This document shows positions 36,301 to 42,513 of a DNA stretch of 64,000 bases, piece after piece. The stretch covers positions 30,588 through 94,587 of the forward strand of contig CAXTEJ010000006.1 in assembly GCA_964243295.1 (NCBI GenBank). The letters run 5' to 3'. The position numbers and the translations under genes are program-made. Under the pieces are notes generated by a model. It was not told the DNA's origin. It worked only from the letters and a program-made list of their open reading frames with translations, and did not search any database. The stretch comes from CAXTEJ01 sp964243295 (GTDB lineage: Bacteria; Actinomycetota; Actinomycetes; Actinomycetales; Angustibacteraceae). Numbering within the stretch: position 1 is the first letter of the stretch; each line of letters opens with the position of its first letter.

Positions 36301-38042
36301 ATGCGCTCGGCGTGCCGCTGCCCGTCGGGGTGCCCGAGGCGTTCCTCGAGCCGGTGGCCGACCCGCTCGGCGAGCTGCTGTCGCGCCACGCCCGCACCCA
36401 CGTGCCGTTCACGGTGACCGAGGTCGCCGTGCGCTTCGGGCTAGGCGCGGCGGTGGCGGGCAGCGCCCTGCAGCGGCTGGTGGGCACCGGCCGGCTCGTC
36501 GAGGGCGAGCTGCGCCCTGGGGGCACGGGCCTCGAGCTGTGCGACGCCGAGGTGCTGCGCATCCTGCGCCGTCGCTCGCTCGCCTCGCTGCGCTCGCAGG
36601 TCGAGCCCGTCGCAGCCGAGGACCTCGCCCGCTTCCTGCCCGCCTGGCAGAACGTCGGTGGCGGCCTGCGCGGCGTCGACGGGCTGGTGCGCGTGGTCGA
36701 GCAGCTGGCCGGCGCGGTCCTGCCCGCCAGCGCGCTCGAGACGCTGGTGCTGCCGAGCCGGGTCGCGGGGTGGTCGCCGTCGCTGCTCGACGAGCTCACC
36801 ACCGCCGGTGAGGTGCTGTGGTGCGGCCACGGGTCGCTGCCCGGCGACGACGGCTGGGTCTCGCTGCACCTGGCCGACACCGCTCACCTGACCCTGCCCC
36901 CGCCGGCCGAGCTCGAGATCGGCGAGCTGCACCAGGGGGTTCTCGAGGCCCTTTCGGGCGGCGGCGCGTTCTTCTTCCGCGCGCTGTCCGACGCGGTCGG
37001 GTCGACCGACGACCAGCAGCTGGCCACCGTGCTGTGGGACCTCGCGTGGTCGGGCCGCATCACCGGCGACAGCCTCGCCCCGCTGCGGGCCAAGCTCGCC
37101 GGCGGCAAGACCGCCCACAGGTCGGCGCGCAGCGGCCCGCGCTCCAGCCGCTACGCCGGCCGGCCCACCCGCATGCGACCCGGGCGGCCCGGCAGCGCCG
37201 TCCTGCCCTCGCGCAGCGGACCGCCCACCACGGCGGGTCGGTGGTCGCTGCTCCCCGAGCCGGAGCCCGATGCCACCGTGCGCGCCGCGGCCGTCGCCGA
37301 GACGCTGCTCGACCGCCACGGGGTGCTCACGCGCGGCGCCGTCGTCGCCGAGCGCAGCCCCGGCGGCTTCGCAGCGACCTACCGCGTGCTCAGCGCCTTC
37401 GAGGACGCCGGCCGCGTGCGCCGCGGCTACTTCGTCGAGGGCCTCGGGGCTGCCCAGTTCGCGACCGGCGGCGCTGTCGACCGCCTGCGTGCTCTCGGGT
37501 CGGCGGTCACCGGGCCGAGCGACCGGCCCGGCGGTGGCGCCGGCCGCACCGTGGTCCTCGCCGCCTCCGACCCCGCCAACCCCTACGGCGCGGCGCTGCC
37601 CTGGCCCGACCGGCCCGGTGCGGACGGGCCTGGTGACGGGTCCGGGGCCGACGGCCCGGGATCGGCGAGCGCGACGGCGGCCGTCGGCACCGCCGCGAGC
37701 GGCAGCGGCACGCTAGCGGCCCGGCGTCCGACGGACGCACCCGCGGCGAGCAAGCACCGCGCCGCACGCAAGGCCGGGGCGCTCGTGGTGATGACCGACG
37801 GCCAGCTGGTGCTCTACGTCGAGCGCGGCGGCAAGTCGCTGCTGTCGTTCACCGACGACCCCGACGCGCTGTCGGCCGCCGCCGACGCCCTCGCTCTGTC
37901 CGTGCGCGATGGTGCCCTGGGCCGGCTGACGGTCGAGCGCGCCGACGGCGCCGGGTTGCTCGGCTCGGGGCACCCGCTGGCCGCGGCGCTCGAGACCGCC
38001 GGCTTCCACGCCACCCCGCGCGGGCTGCGGCTGCGCGCCTGA
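33306..38042 (+). CDS. lhr: large ATP-dependent helicase Lhr
   Basis: Superfamily 2 DNA-repair helicase of 1578 residues. Walker A is APTGSGKTLSAF (about 43-54), the DEVH box is VVLDEVHAVAG (about 168), and motif VI is in LQRVGRAGHQVG. A helicase core of about 850 residues, including the winged-helix and beta-barrel part, is followed by the long C-terminal region typical of full-length actinobacterial Lhr. Pro/Gly-rich linkers (about 1270-1310 and 1410-1480) interrupt the C-terminal part. It moves 3' to 5' on DNA or RNA:DNA hybrids. GTG at 33306 follows a damage-type -10 hexamer by 6 nt. nei lies 166 bp downstream, a pairing also known in mycobacteria. Confidence 0.95.
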   Translation: MDDVLGRFSPATRAWFQGAFAAPTPAQLGAWDAISRGDHALVVAPTGSGKTLSAFLWALDRVASTPPPAEPLRRCRVLYVSPLKALAVDVERNLRAPLTGIRHSASRLGVAVPDVTVGVRSGDTSASDRRLLARTPPDVLITTPESLFLLVTSKARESLAGIETVVLDEVHAVAGTKRGAHLAITLDRLDALLEKPAQRVGLSATVRPVEEVGRFLTGGRPVTIVQPGTGKEVDLRVVVPVPDLSQLGEPTGDLSGAAAGDPRRASIWPHVEERVVDLITSHRSTIVFANSRRLAERLTARLNETYAEQQAAGAVDDAGPAGRLPAEVMAQGGSTSGAPAVLARAHHGSVSKEQRALIEEDLKAGRLPAVVATSSLELGIDMGAVDLVVQVESPPSVASGLQRVGRAGHQVGAVSQGVVFPKFRGDLVQTAVVVERMRSGEIESLRVPANPLDVLAQQVVAMTAMDDWSVDDLEALVRRSASFSALPRSALEAVLDMLAGRYPSEDFAELRPRVVWDRVTDTLTARPGAQRLAVTSGGTIPDRGLYGVFLAGSKGPGRRVGELDEEMVYESRVGDVFTLGSSSWRIEEITHDQVLVTPAPGQPGKLPFWHGDSLGRPAELGRAVGAFVREVVALSPEAARERVTTAGLDEWAADNLLAYLTEQREATGHVPDDRTIVVERFRDELGDWRVVVHSPFGAQVHAPWALAMAARMRERFGVDVQAMHGDDGLVLRLPDVELEDGSAPDVADLVVIDPDDVDALVTEQIGGSALFASRFRECAARALLLPRRRPGARSPLWQQRQRAAQLLEVASRYATFPIVLETIREVLQDVFDVPGLEQLMRDLAGRSVRIVEVETSSPSPFTRSLLFGYVAQFLYEGDSPLAERRAAALSLDPQLLAELLGRGEGAALRDLLDQEAIERTERELQRLAEERQARHGEDVADLLRVLGPLSTAEVAERSREPAAVGSWLVDLEASRRVIRVRIAGTERWASVEDAGRLQDALGVPLPVGVPEAFLEPVADPLGELLSRHARTHVPFTVTEVAVRFGLGAAVAGSALQRLVGTGRLVEGELRPGGTGLELCDAEVLRILRRRSLASLRSQVEPVAAEDLARFLPAWQNVGGGLRGVDGLVRVVEQLAGAVLPASALETLVLPSRVAGWSPSLLDELTTAGEVLWCGHGSLPGDDGWVSLHLADTAHLTLPPPAELEIGELHQGVLEALSGGGAFFFRALSDAVGSTDDQQLATVLWDLAWSGRITGDSLAPLRAKLAGGKTAHRSARSGPRSSRYAGRPTRMRPGRPGSAVLPSRSGPPTTAGRWSLLPEPEPDATVRAAAVAETLLDRHGVLTRGAVVAERSPGGFAATYRVLSAFEDAGRVRRGYFVEGLGAAQFATGGAVDRLRALGSAVTGPSDRPGGGAGRTVVLAASDPANPYGAALPWPDRPGADGPGDGSGADGPGSASATAAVGTAASGSGTLAARRPTDAPAASKHRAARKAGALVVMTDGQLVLYVERGGKSLLSFTDDPDALSAAADALALSVRDGALGRLTVERADGAGLLGSGHPLAAALETAGFHATPRGLRLRA

Positions 38043-38208
38043 GGCCCTCGCCCGCCGAGGCGTGATGAGGTCGCGTGATGAGCGACGGGCGCGCTCGAGG
38101 ACCGAGCGCAACGAGGCCGCCGCACTGGGAGCCGCGCTCGCTTGCTGATCCGCGCACCGCTCGCGCCGCCCGCTCGCTGCCCGGCCGCAGGTGCCTGAGG
38201 ATGGGATC

Positions 38209-39081
38209 ATGCCTGAGGGAGACGTGGTCTGGCGCACCGCCGACCGCCTCCACCAGGCCCTCGCAGGCCAGGTGCTGATCGAGAGCGACCTGCGCTGGCC
38301 GTCCCTCGCCACGGTCGACCTGACCGGCCGGACCGTGACCGAGGTGGTCGCGCGCGGCAAGCACATCCTGATGCGCACCGACGGCGACCCACCCGTCACG
38401 CTGCACAGCCACCTGCGCATGGAGGGTTCGTGGCACGTGCACCGCACCGGTGAGGCGTGGGGCACGGCTCGGTCGAGCAGCTTCGTGCGCGCGGTCGTCG
38501 CCAACGAGGAGTGGACCGCCGTCGGTCACAAGCTCGGCATGCTCGATCTGGTGCCCACCGCGGACGAGGGCACCCTCGTAGGCCACCTCGGCCCTGACGT
38601 CCTCGGCCCCGACTGGGATCCCGACACGGTGCTGCAGCACCTGCTCGCCCAGCCGATGCGCCCGATCGGCGATGCCCTGCTCGACCAGCGGGTGCTCGCC
38701 GGCGTCGGCACGATGTTCATGGCCGAGACGCTGTTCCTGCGCGGCCTCAGCCCCTGGACGCCGGTCGCCGACTGCCCCGACCTCCCCGCCGTCCTCGCCA
38801 TGGCCTTCCGGCTGCTCGACGCCAACCGGCACCGGGCCGTGCAGGCCACCACCGGCGACCTGCGGCCCGGCCGCGAGCTCTGGGTGCACTCACGCTCGGG
38901 CCGACCGTGCTGGCGGTGTGGCACGTCCGTGCGCGTCGCGATGATCGGTGAGGGCGCGCAGCAGCGAACCGCCTTCTACTGCCCGCACTGCCAGCCGGGC
39001 CCCGCTCCGACCGACGACGGGCGCGCGCAGCGACCCCTGGGCGCCGGCCCGCGACGCTCGCGCGCGCCGTACCGGCGGTGA
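38209..39081 (+). CDS. nei: endonuclease VIII-type DNA glycosylase (Fpg/Nei family)
   Basis: Base-excision repair glycosylase and AP lyase for oxidised bases, 290 residues. After Met removal the N-terminus is Pro-Glu (PEGDVVWRTA), with Pro2 as nucleophile and Glu3 as acid. The helix-two-turn-helix is DQRVLAGVGTMFMAE and the zinc finger is CWRCG...CPHC (about 233-259). VVWRTA after PEGD points to Nei rather than Fpg. GAGGAT ends 6 nt before the ATG, so it may be read from its own leaderless mRNA as well as from lhr. Confidence 0.93.
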   Translation: MPEGDVVWRTADRLHQALAGQVLIESDLRWPSLATVDLTGRTVTEVVARGKHILMRTDGDPPVTLHSHLRMEGSWHVHRTGEAWGTARSSSFVRAVVANEEWTAVGHKLGMLDLVPTADEGTLVGHLGPDVLGPDWDPDTVLQHLLAQPMRPIGDALLDQRVLAGVGTMFMAETLFLRGLSPWTPVADCPDLPAVLAMAFRLLDANRHRAVQATTGDLRPGRELWVHSRSGRPCWRCGTSVRVAMIGEGAQQRTAFYCPHCQPGPAPTDDGRAQRPLGAGPRRSRAPYRR

Positions 39082-39199
39082 CGGCCTCGCCCGACCCGGC
39101 TCTTTCAGGGAGCCATGACCCCGGCGTTGGACGACGGCGCCGTCCGCCCGCTGTCGCATGTCCTCAGCTCCCTCCTGCGGATACCGCTGCACCATCCCC

Positions 39200-39243
39200 T
39201 TGACAAGCCGTTCCCCGTCTATTACCAATAGGTTATCAAACCT
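39200..39243 (+). promoter_or_regulatory. promoter and operator of the ArsR operon
   Basis: A perfect -35 TTGACA (39200-39205) is followed by a weak -10 candidate TACCAA (39223-39228, 17-bp spacing). The palindrome AGGTTATCAAACCT (39230-39243) overlies the expected transcription start, a fitting place for an ArsR-type repressor. The area is locally AT-rich. Confidence 0.55.
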
Positions 39244-39266
39244 GAGGGTTACCGATGGAGGCGGCG

Positions 39267-39431
39267 ATGGCCAGGACCGAGCTCATCGCCGGTGACGTCA
39301 TCGCATCGTTGCCGGACCTGCCGCGGGACGCAGCGACGCACTCCAGCGGCCGCGACGGCCCGACCGCGTCGGCCGCCACGGTCCCCGCGGAGCGGTCAGG
39401 GGTGCTCGCCGTCACCGGGCGCGGCCCCTGA
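39267..39431 (+). CDS. small ORF (54 aa) coupled to the ArsR regulator
   Basis: Codes for 54 residues beginning MARTELIAGDVIASLPDLPRD and ending in a Gly/Arg/Pro tail. ATG at 39267 has GGAGG 5 nt upstream; an in-frame ATG at 39255 lies within that area. Its stop overlaps the arsR start (TGATG), typical of translational coupling. There is no known domain. It could be a genuine small protein or a leader ORF that delivers ribosomes to arsR. Confidence 0.5.
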   Translation: MARTELIAGDVIASLPDLPRDAATHSSGRDGPTASAATVPAERSGVLAVTGRGP

Positions 39432-39769
39432 TGGACAGGGACCCCCTCAGCGCGGTCTTCGCCGCGCTGGCCGACCCCACCCGCCGCGCGATCCTCGCCC
39501 GCCTCACGCAGGGCGAGGCGTCGGTCGGGGAGCTCGCCGCTCCGTTCGCCATGACGGGGCCGGCGATCAGCAAGCACCTGAAGGTCCTCGAGGCCGCGGG
39601 GCTCATCACCCGCGGGCGCGAGGCGCAGTGGCGCCCGGCGCGGTTGGCCGCGACGCCACTCCACGAGGTTGCGGCGTACGCCGACGGCTTCCGGAAGTTC
39701 TGGGACGACAGCTACCGACGGCTCGACGACTACCTCGAGGAGATGCAGTGCGATGACCCCGATGACTGA
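39431..39769 (+). CDS. ArsR family transcriptional regulator
   Basis: Winged-helix repressor of 112 residues. The family pattern is FAALADPTRRAILARLTQGEASVGELAAPFAMTGPAISKHLKVLEAAGLI, then a wing with REAQWRP. There is no metal-binding cysteine pair, so it belongs to the non-metal group that pairs with SRPBCC (AHSA1) proteins. It overlaps the next gene by 17 bp. It probably represses its own operon through the palindrome at 39230-39243. Confidence 0.93.
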   Translation: MDRDPLSAVFAALADPTRRAILARLTQGEASVGELAAPFAMTGPAISKHLKVLEAAGLITRGREAQWRPARLAATPLHEVAAYADGFRKFWDDSYRRLDDYLEEMQCDDPDD

Positions 39770-40274
39770 GTTCAGCACGCCCGGCGACACCGACATCGTG
39801 GCGGTACGCCGCTTCAGGGCACCCGCCGCCCTGGTGTGGGCGGCGCACGTGGAGCCTGAGCACGTGCGACGCTGGATGGCGCAGCCCGACTCGCCCATGC
39901 TGGTCTGCGACATCGACCTGCGCGTCGGCGGTCGTTATCGCTACGCCTGGACGATGCCCGACGGCTCGGCGTTCGGCTTCACCGGCAGCTACGTCGAGAT
40001 CGACGCCCCCCGCCGCCTGGTGAGCACGGAGGCCTACCAGCCGGTGGTGCCCAGCGACGGCAGCGAGCCGCCGGCCTCCGACGAACCGGTGATGGCGGCC
40101 CTGAACACGCTCGAGCTGGCCGAGGACGGCGGCACGACGACCCTCACGCTGACGATGAGCTACCCCAGCGCCGAGGTCCGCGAAGCCGTGATCGCCAGCG
40201 GCATGACCGGTGGCCTGGCCGCCTGCCTCGACGAGCTCGACTCGCTGCTCGTGCGGGGTCTCGTGGGGGCGTAG
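39753..40274 (+). CDS. SRPBCC domain protein (AHSA1/START-like)
   Basis: Protein of 173 residues with the AHSA1-like pattern: VAVRRFRAPAALVWAAHVEPEHVRRWM, then DIDLRVGGRYRYAWTMPDG and FTGSYVEIDAPRRLVSTE, and a C-terminal GMTGGLAACLDELDSLL helix that closes the hydrophobic pocket. Such proteins bind small hydrophobic ligands and are often made with an ArsR regulator. The ligand is unknown. ATG at 39753 lies inside the arsR end; an alternative ATG is at 39762. A small hairpin overlaps the stop codon. Confidence 0.9.
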   Translation: MTPMTEFSTPGDTDIVAVRRFRAPAALVWAAHVEPEHVRRWMAQPDSPMLVCDIDLRVGGRYRYAWTMPDGSAFGFTGSYVEIDAPRRLVSTEAYQPVVPSDGSEPPASDEPVMAALNTLELAEDGGTTTLTLTMSYPSAEVREAVIASGMTGGLAACLDELDSLLVRGLVGA

Positions 40275-40293
40275 CCGCAACGACGACGGCTAC
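40271..40293 (+). terminator. hairpin at the end of the ArsR/SRPBCC operon
   Basis: Perfect 7-bp stem GTAGCCG/CGGCTAC with a 9-nt loop that includes the SRPBCC stop codon. There is no U run. Confidence 0.45.
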
Positions 40294-40340
40294 GGAGTGC
40301 GCCTCGAGGCAGTAGTGGCAGCAGGCACCGCCACAGCAAG

Positions 40341-40405
40341 GGGCAGAAGTCGACTGCCAGGACGCAAGCCGTGCTCAGCCTCCGGTCGCGACGAGACTTC
40401 TGCCC
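40341..40405. repeat. 11-bp inverted repeat with 43-bp loop
   Basis: GGGCAGAAGTC (40341-40351) and its exact complement GACTTCTGCCC (40395-40405). The arms are less GC-rich than their surroundings. The loop has no transposase or other coding content. Confidence 0.7.
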
Positions 40406-40435
40406 GTCGTTGTGGTGCCCACCGGCGACGGGCGT

Positions 40436-40490
40436 GCGCCCGGGCACGGGCGGGCGCCCGGGCACGGGCGGCGCCCGGGCACGGAGCGGG
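40436..40490. repeat. 18-bp tandem repeat, three copies
   Basis: GCGCCCGGGCACGGGCGG (40436-40453), a 17-bp copy (40454-40470) and a third diverging copy (40471-40490). Confidence 0.75.
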
Positions 40491-40858
40491 CGCCAGCGCC
40501 CTGAACGTGCGAGAGGGCACGGGCGGGCGCTGGGACACGGGGGGCCTCGCGGGCCTCGCGGGTAAGTCGACCGGCGGCACCAAGGCCGGGCTCAGCGCAG
40601 ACCCATCACACCGGCGGCCTCGGTGGTCGCGACGAGGTCTGCGAGCCGTCGTCGCGCGACCACACCGACATGCGCGATCGGTCAGACGGTCGTCAGGCCG
40701 TGCGCAGCGGCCGGCTCCGGCGGGCACCGCTCATGTTGGTGTGGCGATCCATCGCTGGCCCGACCTGGAGTGCGGCACACATCGAGTCTCACGTGCGTGC
40801 AGGCCGCAACGCATGGCGAGAATGGGGTGCGGTGAGAGAGGGCGAGAGGCGAAGAAGC

Positions 40859-41161
40859 TCAGGCAGCGCTGACGAGCGCCTGCCGCGGGCCCCGCGTCGG
40901 CAGCGTGGCGACGCTGGTCTCGATCCGCTCGGCGTCGGCGACCTTGGCGCTGACCTGGCTGAGCACGCGGGACAGCGGCAGGTCGAGAGCGCCGCAGATC
41001 GACGCCAGCAGCTCGGAGGAGGCCTCCTTCTGACCGCGCTCGACCTCGCTGAGGTAGCCCAGCGAGACCCGTGCCGCGGCCGAGACCTCACGCAGGGTGC
41101 GGCTCTGCTGCTGCCGCTGCTCGCGCAGCACGTCGCCGATCTCCTGGCGAAGCAGCACCAT
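40859..41161 (-). CDS. clgR: ClgR, activator of clp protease genes
   Basis: Xre-type helix-turn-helix regulator of 100 residues. The N-terminus VLLRQEIGDVLREQRQQQSRTLREVSAAARVSLGYLSEVERGQKEASSELLA is nearly identical to ClgR of Streptomyces and corynebacteria, which activates clpP, clpC and related genes. The protein ends in SAA. In Streptomyces the two C-terminal alanines make ClgR a ClpP substrate, and the same tail here suggests feedback control. The start has GGGAGG 4 nt upstream. Gene order ftsK-rimO-pgsA-cinA-clgR is the usual one. A ClgR-type site lies about 125 bp upstream. Confidence 0.93.
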   Translation of the reverse strand: MVLLRQEIGDVLREQRQQQSRTLREVSAAARVSLGYLSEVERGQKEASSELLASICGALDLPLSRVLSQVSAKVADAERIETSVATLPTRGPRQALVSAA

Positions 41162-41284
41162 GACGCCTCCCGACTGGTATGAACCGGCGCCTCGGGTGCC
41201 GGATCAGCAACGGTACCTCGTCGGCCACCGCCGAGGGCGGCCGACCTGCCCGGATCGCTCCGTCGGCTGAGCAGTCCAGCGTGG

Positions 41285-41302
41285 ATATCGCTGACAGCGG
41301 AC
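41285..41302 (-). promoter_or_regulatory. probable ClgR-binding site upstream of clgR
   Basis: ATATCGCTGACAGCGGAC fits the corynebacterial ClgR consensus WNNWCGCYNANRGCGWWS with one mismatch. It lies between cinA and clgR, which supports autoregulation. Confidence 0.6.
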
Positions 41303-41339
41303 AGCCGGGCGGTCGGCGGCGGGAGCGCAGCCCCTGGCG

Positions 41340-41858
41340 TCAACGGTCGGACGAGCCCGCCGCTTCCCGTCGCACGGCGGCGAGCAGGGCCGCGAGGGCC
41401 CGCCGGACAGTGAGCTCGCGCACGTGGTCGCGTCCCAGCGCGCCGGTCGACGCGTCGTGGCGCTCCTCCCCGCCAGGCGTGGCGACGGCCACCCACACCG
41501 TGCCGACGGGACGTCCGTCCTGCGGGTCGGGACCGGCGACGCCGGTGGTCGCGACGCCGAAGTCGGCGCCCAGGCGGTCGCGCGCACCCCGCGCCATGGC
41601 CAAGGCGACATCGGGGTCGACCGCGCCGCGCTCGGCCAGCAGCCCGGCGTCCACACCGAGCAGCTGGCACTTGAGGTCGGTGGCGTACGACACCACTCCC
41701 CCGCGGTAGGCGGCGCTGGACCCCGGCACGGAGGTCAGCGCCGCGCCGACCAGACCGCCCGTGAGCGACTCCGCGCTCGCCACCGTCGCTCCGGACCGCA
41801 GCAGAGCGGCCACGACCTCCACGGCCAGCTGACCGACGTCGCGAGGGTCCTCAGCCAT
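41340..41858 (-). CDS. pncC: CinA C-terminal domain protein, nicotinamide-nucleotide amidase
   Basis: Protein of 172 residues consisting of only the PncC/CinA-C domain. Motifs are TVASAESLTGGLVGAALTSVPGSSAAYRGGVVSYATDLKCQLLGV, ARGARDRLGADFGVATTGVAGPDPQDGRPVGTVWVAV. The first carries the catalytic Ser of SAES. It converts nicotinamide mononucleotide to nicotinate mononucleotide for NAD recycling. ATG at 41858 overlaps the pgsA stop by 8 bp. The N-terminal molybdopterin-binding-like domain of longer CinA proteins is absent. Confidence 0.92.
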   Translation of the reverse strand: MAEDPRDVGQLAVEVVAALLRSGATVASAESLTGGLVGAALTSVPGSSAAYRGGVVSYATDLKCQLLGVDAGLLAERGAVDPDVALAMARGARDRLGADFGVATTGVAGPDPQDGRPVGTVWVAVATPGGEERHDASTGALGRDHVRELTVRRALAALLAAVRREAAGSSDR

Positions 41859-42513
41859 CGGCGTGCTCGCGCGACGGCGGCTGCGGCGACGGCGACACCG
41901 GCGACGAACCGCGCTGGCGAGCCCGGCGCGCGAGGGTGCGCTCGCTGGTGCGCCGCAGCCGGACGGCGCGCACGACGTAGTCGGCGCCGGTGACCACGGT
42001 GACGACGACGGCGGCGCCCATGACGGCACCCGCCACCAGGTGGAGCACGTCGCCGAGCGGCAGGACGTACAGGCCGATCGCGATGACCTGCAGCAGCGTC
42101 TTGGCCTTGCCGCCGCGGCTGGCGGCGATGACGCCGTGGCGGATGACCAGGAAGCGCAGCAGCGTCACGCCGAGCTCGCGCACGACGATGACGACGGTCA
42201 CCCACCACGCGATCTCGCCGAGCACGCTGAGACCGATGAGCGCGGCACCGATGAGCGCCTTGTCGGCGATGGGATCGGCGATCTTGCCGAGGTCGGTGAC
42301 CTGGTCCCAGCGGCGGGCCAGCTCACCGTCGTACCAGTCGGTGACCGATGCGGCGGCGAACGCGACGAACGCCGCGACCCGCCACGTCGCCTGGTCGCCG
42401 TCGCCGTGCATCAGCAGCACCCAGAACACCGGCACCAGGCCCAGCCGCACGGCGGTGAGCCCGTTGGCGAGGTTCCACGGGCTGACGCGGGCCGCGGCGG
42501 CCGACCCGCTCAT
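41851..42513 (-). CDS. pgsA: CDP-diacylglycerol--glycerol-3-phosphate 3-phosphatidyltransferase
   Basis: Makes phosphatidylglycerol phosphate, the first step to phosphatidylglycerol and cardiolipin. The 220-residue membrane protein has the complete CDP-alcohol phosphotransferase motif D-x2-DG-x2-AR-x8-G-x3-D-x3-D (Asp59 to Asp84) and about five hydrophobic helices. The last 35 residues are a polar basic tail. It overlaps rimO by 4 bp and pncC by 8 bp. Confidence 0.94.
   Translation of the reverse strand: MSGSAAAARVSPWNLANGLTAVRLGLVPVFWVLLMHGDGDQATWRVAAFVAFAAASVTDWYDGELARRWDQVTDLGKIADPIADKALIGAALIGLSVLGEIAWWVTVVIVVRELGVTLLRFLVIRHGVIAASRGGKAKTLLQVIAIGLYVLPLGDVLHLVAGAVMGAAVVVTVVTGADYVVRAVRLRRTSERTLARRARQRGSSPVSPSPQPPSREHADG

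Larger units (their letters stand above)
40294..40858. other. 565-bp gene-free region rich in repeats
   Basis: No frame here has a ribosome site and a plausible protein. It holds an 11-bp inverted repeat (40341-40351 and 40395-40405), an 18-bp tandem repeat (40436-40490) and a hairpin with 9-bp arms GTGGTCGCG/CGCGACCAC (40623-40663). It may be decayed coding sequence or an unrecognised RNA. Confidence 0.6.

Noticed and set aside
37507..38504. Minus-strand frames opposite the lhr 3' end and nei
   Set aside because: Antisense shadows of lhr and nei; Ser/Arg-rich without recognisable domains.
40341..40405. Terminal inverted repeats of an insertion element
   Set aside because: The arms enclose only 43 bp, there is no transposase, and no target-site duplication is visible.
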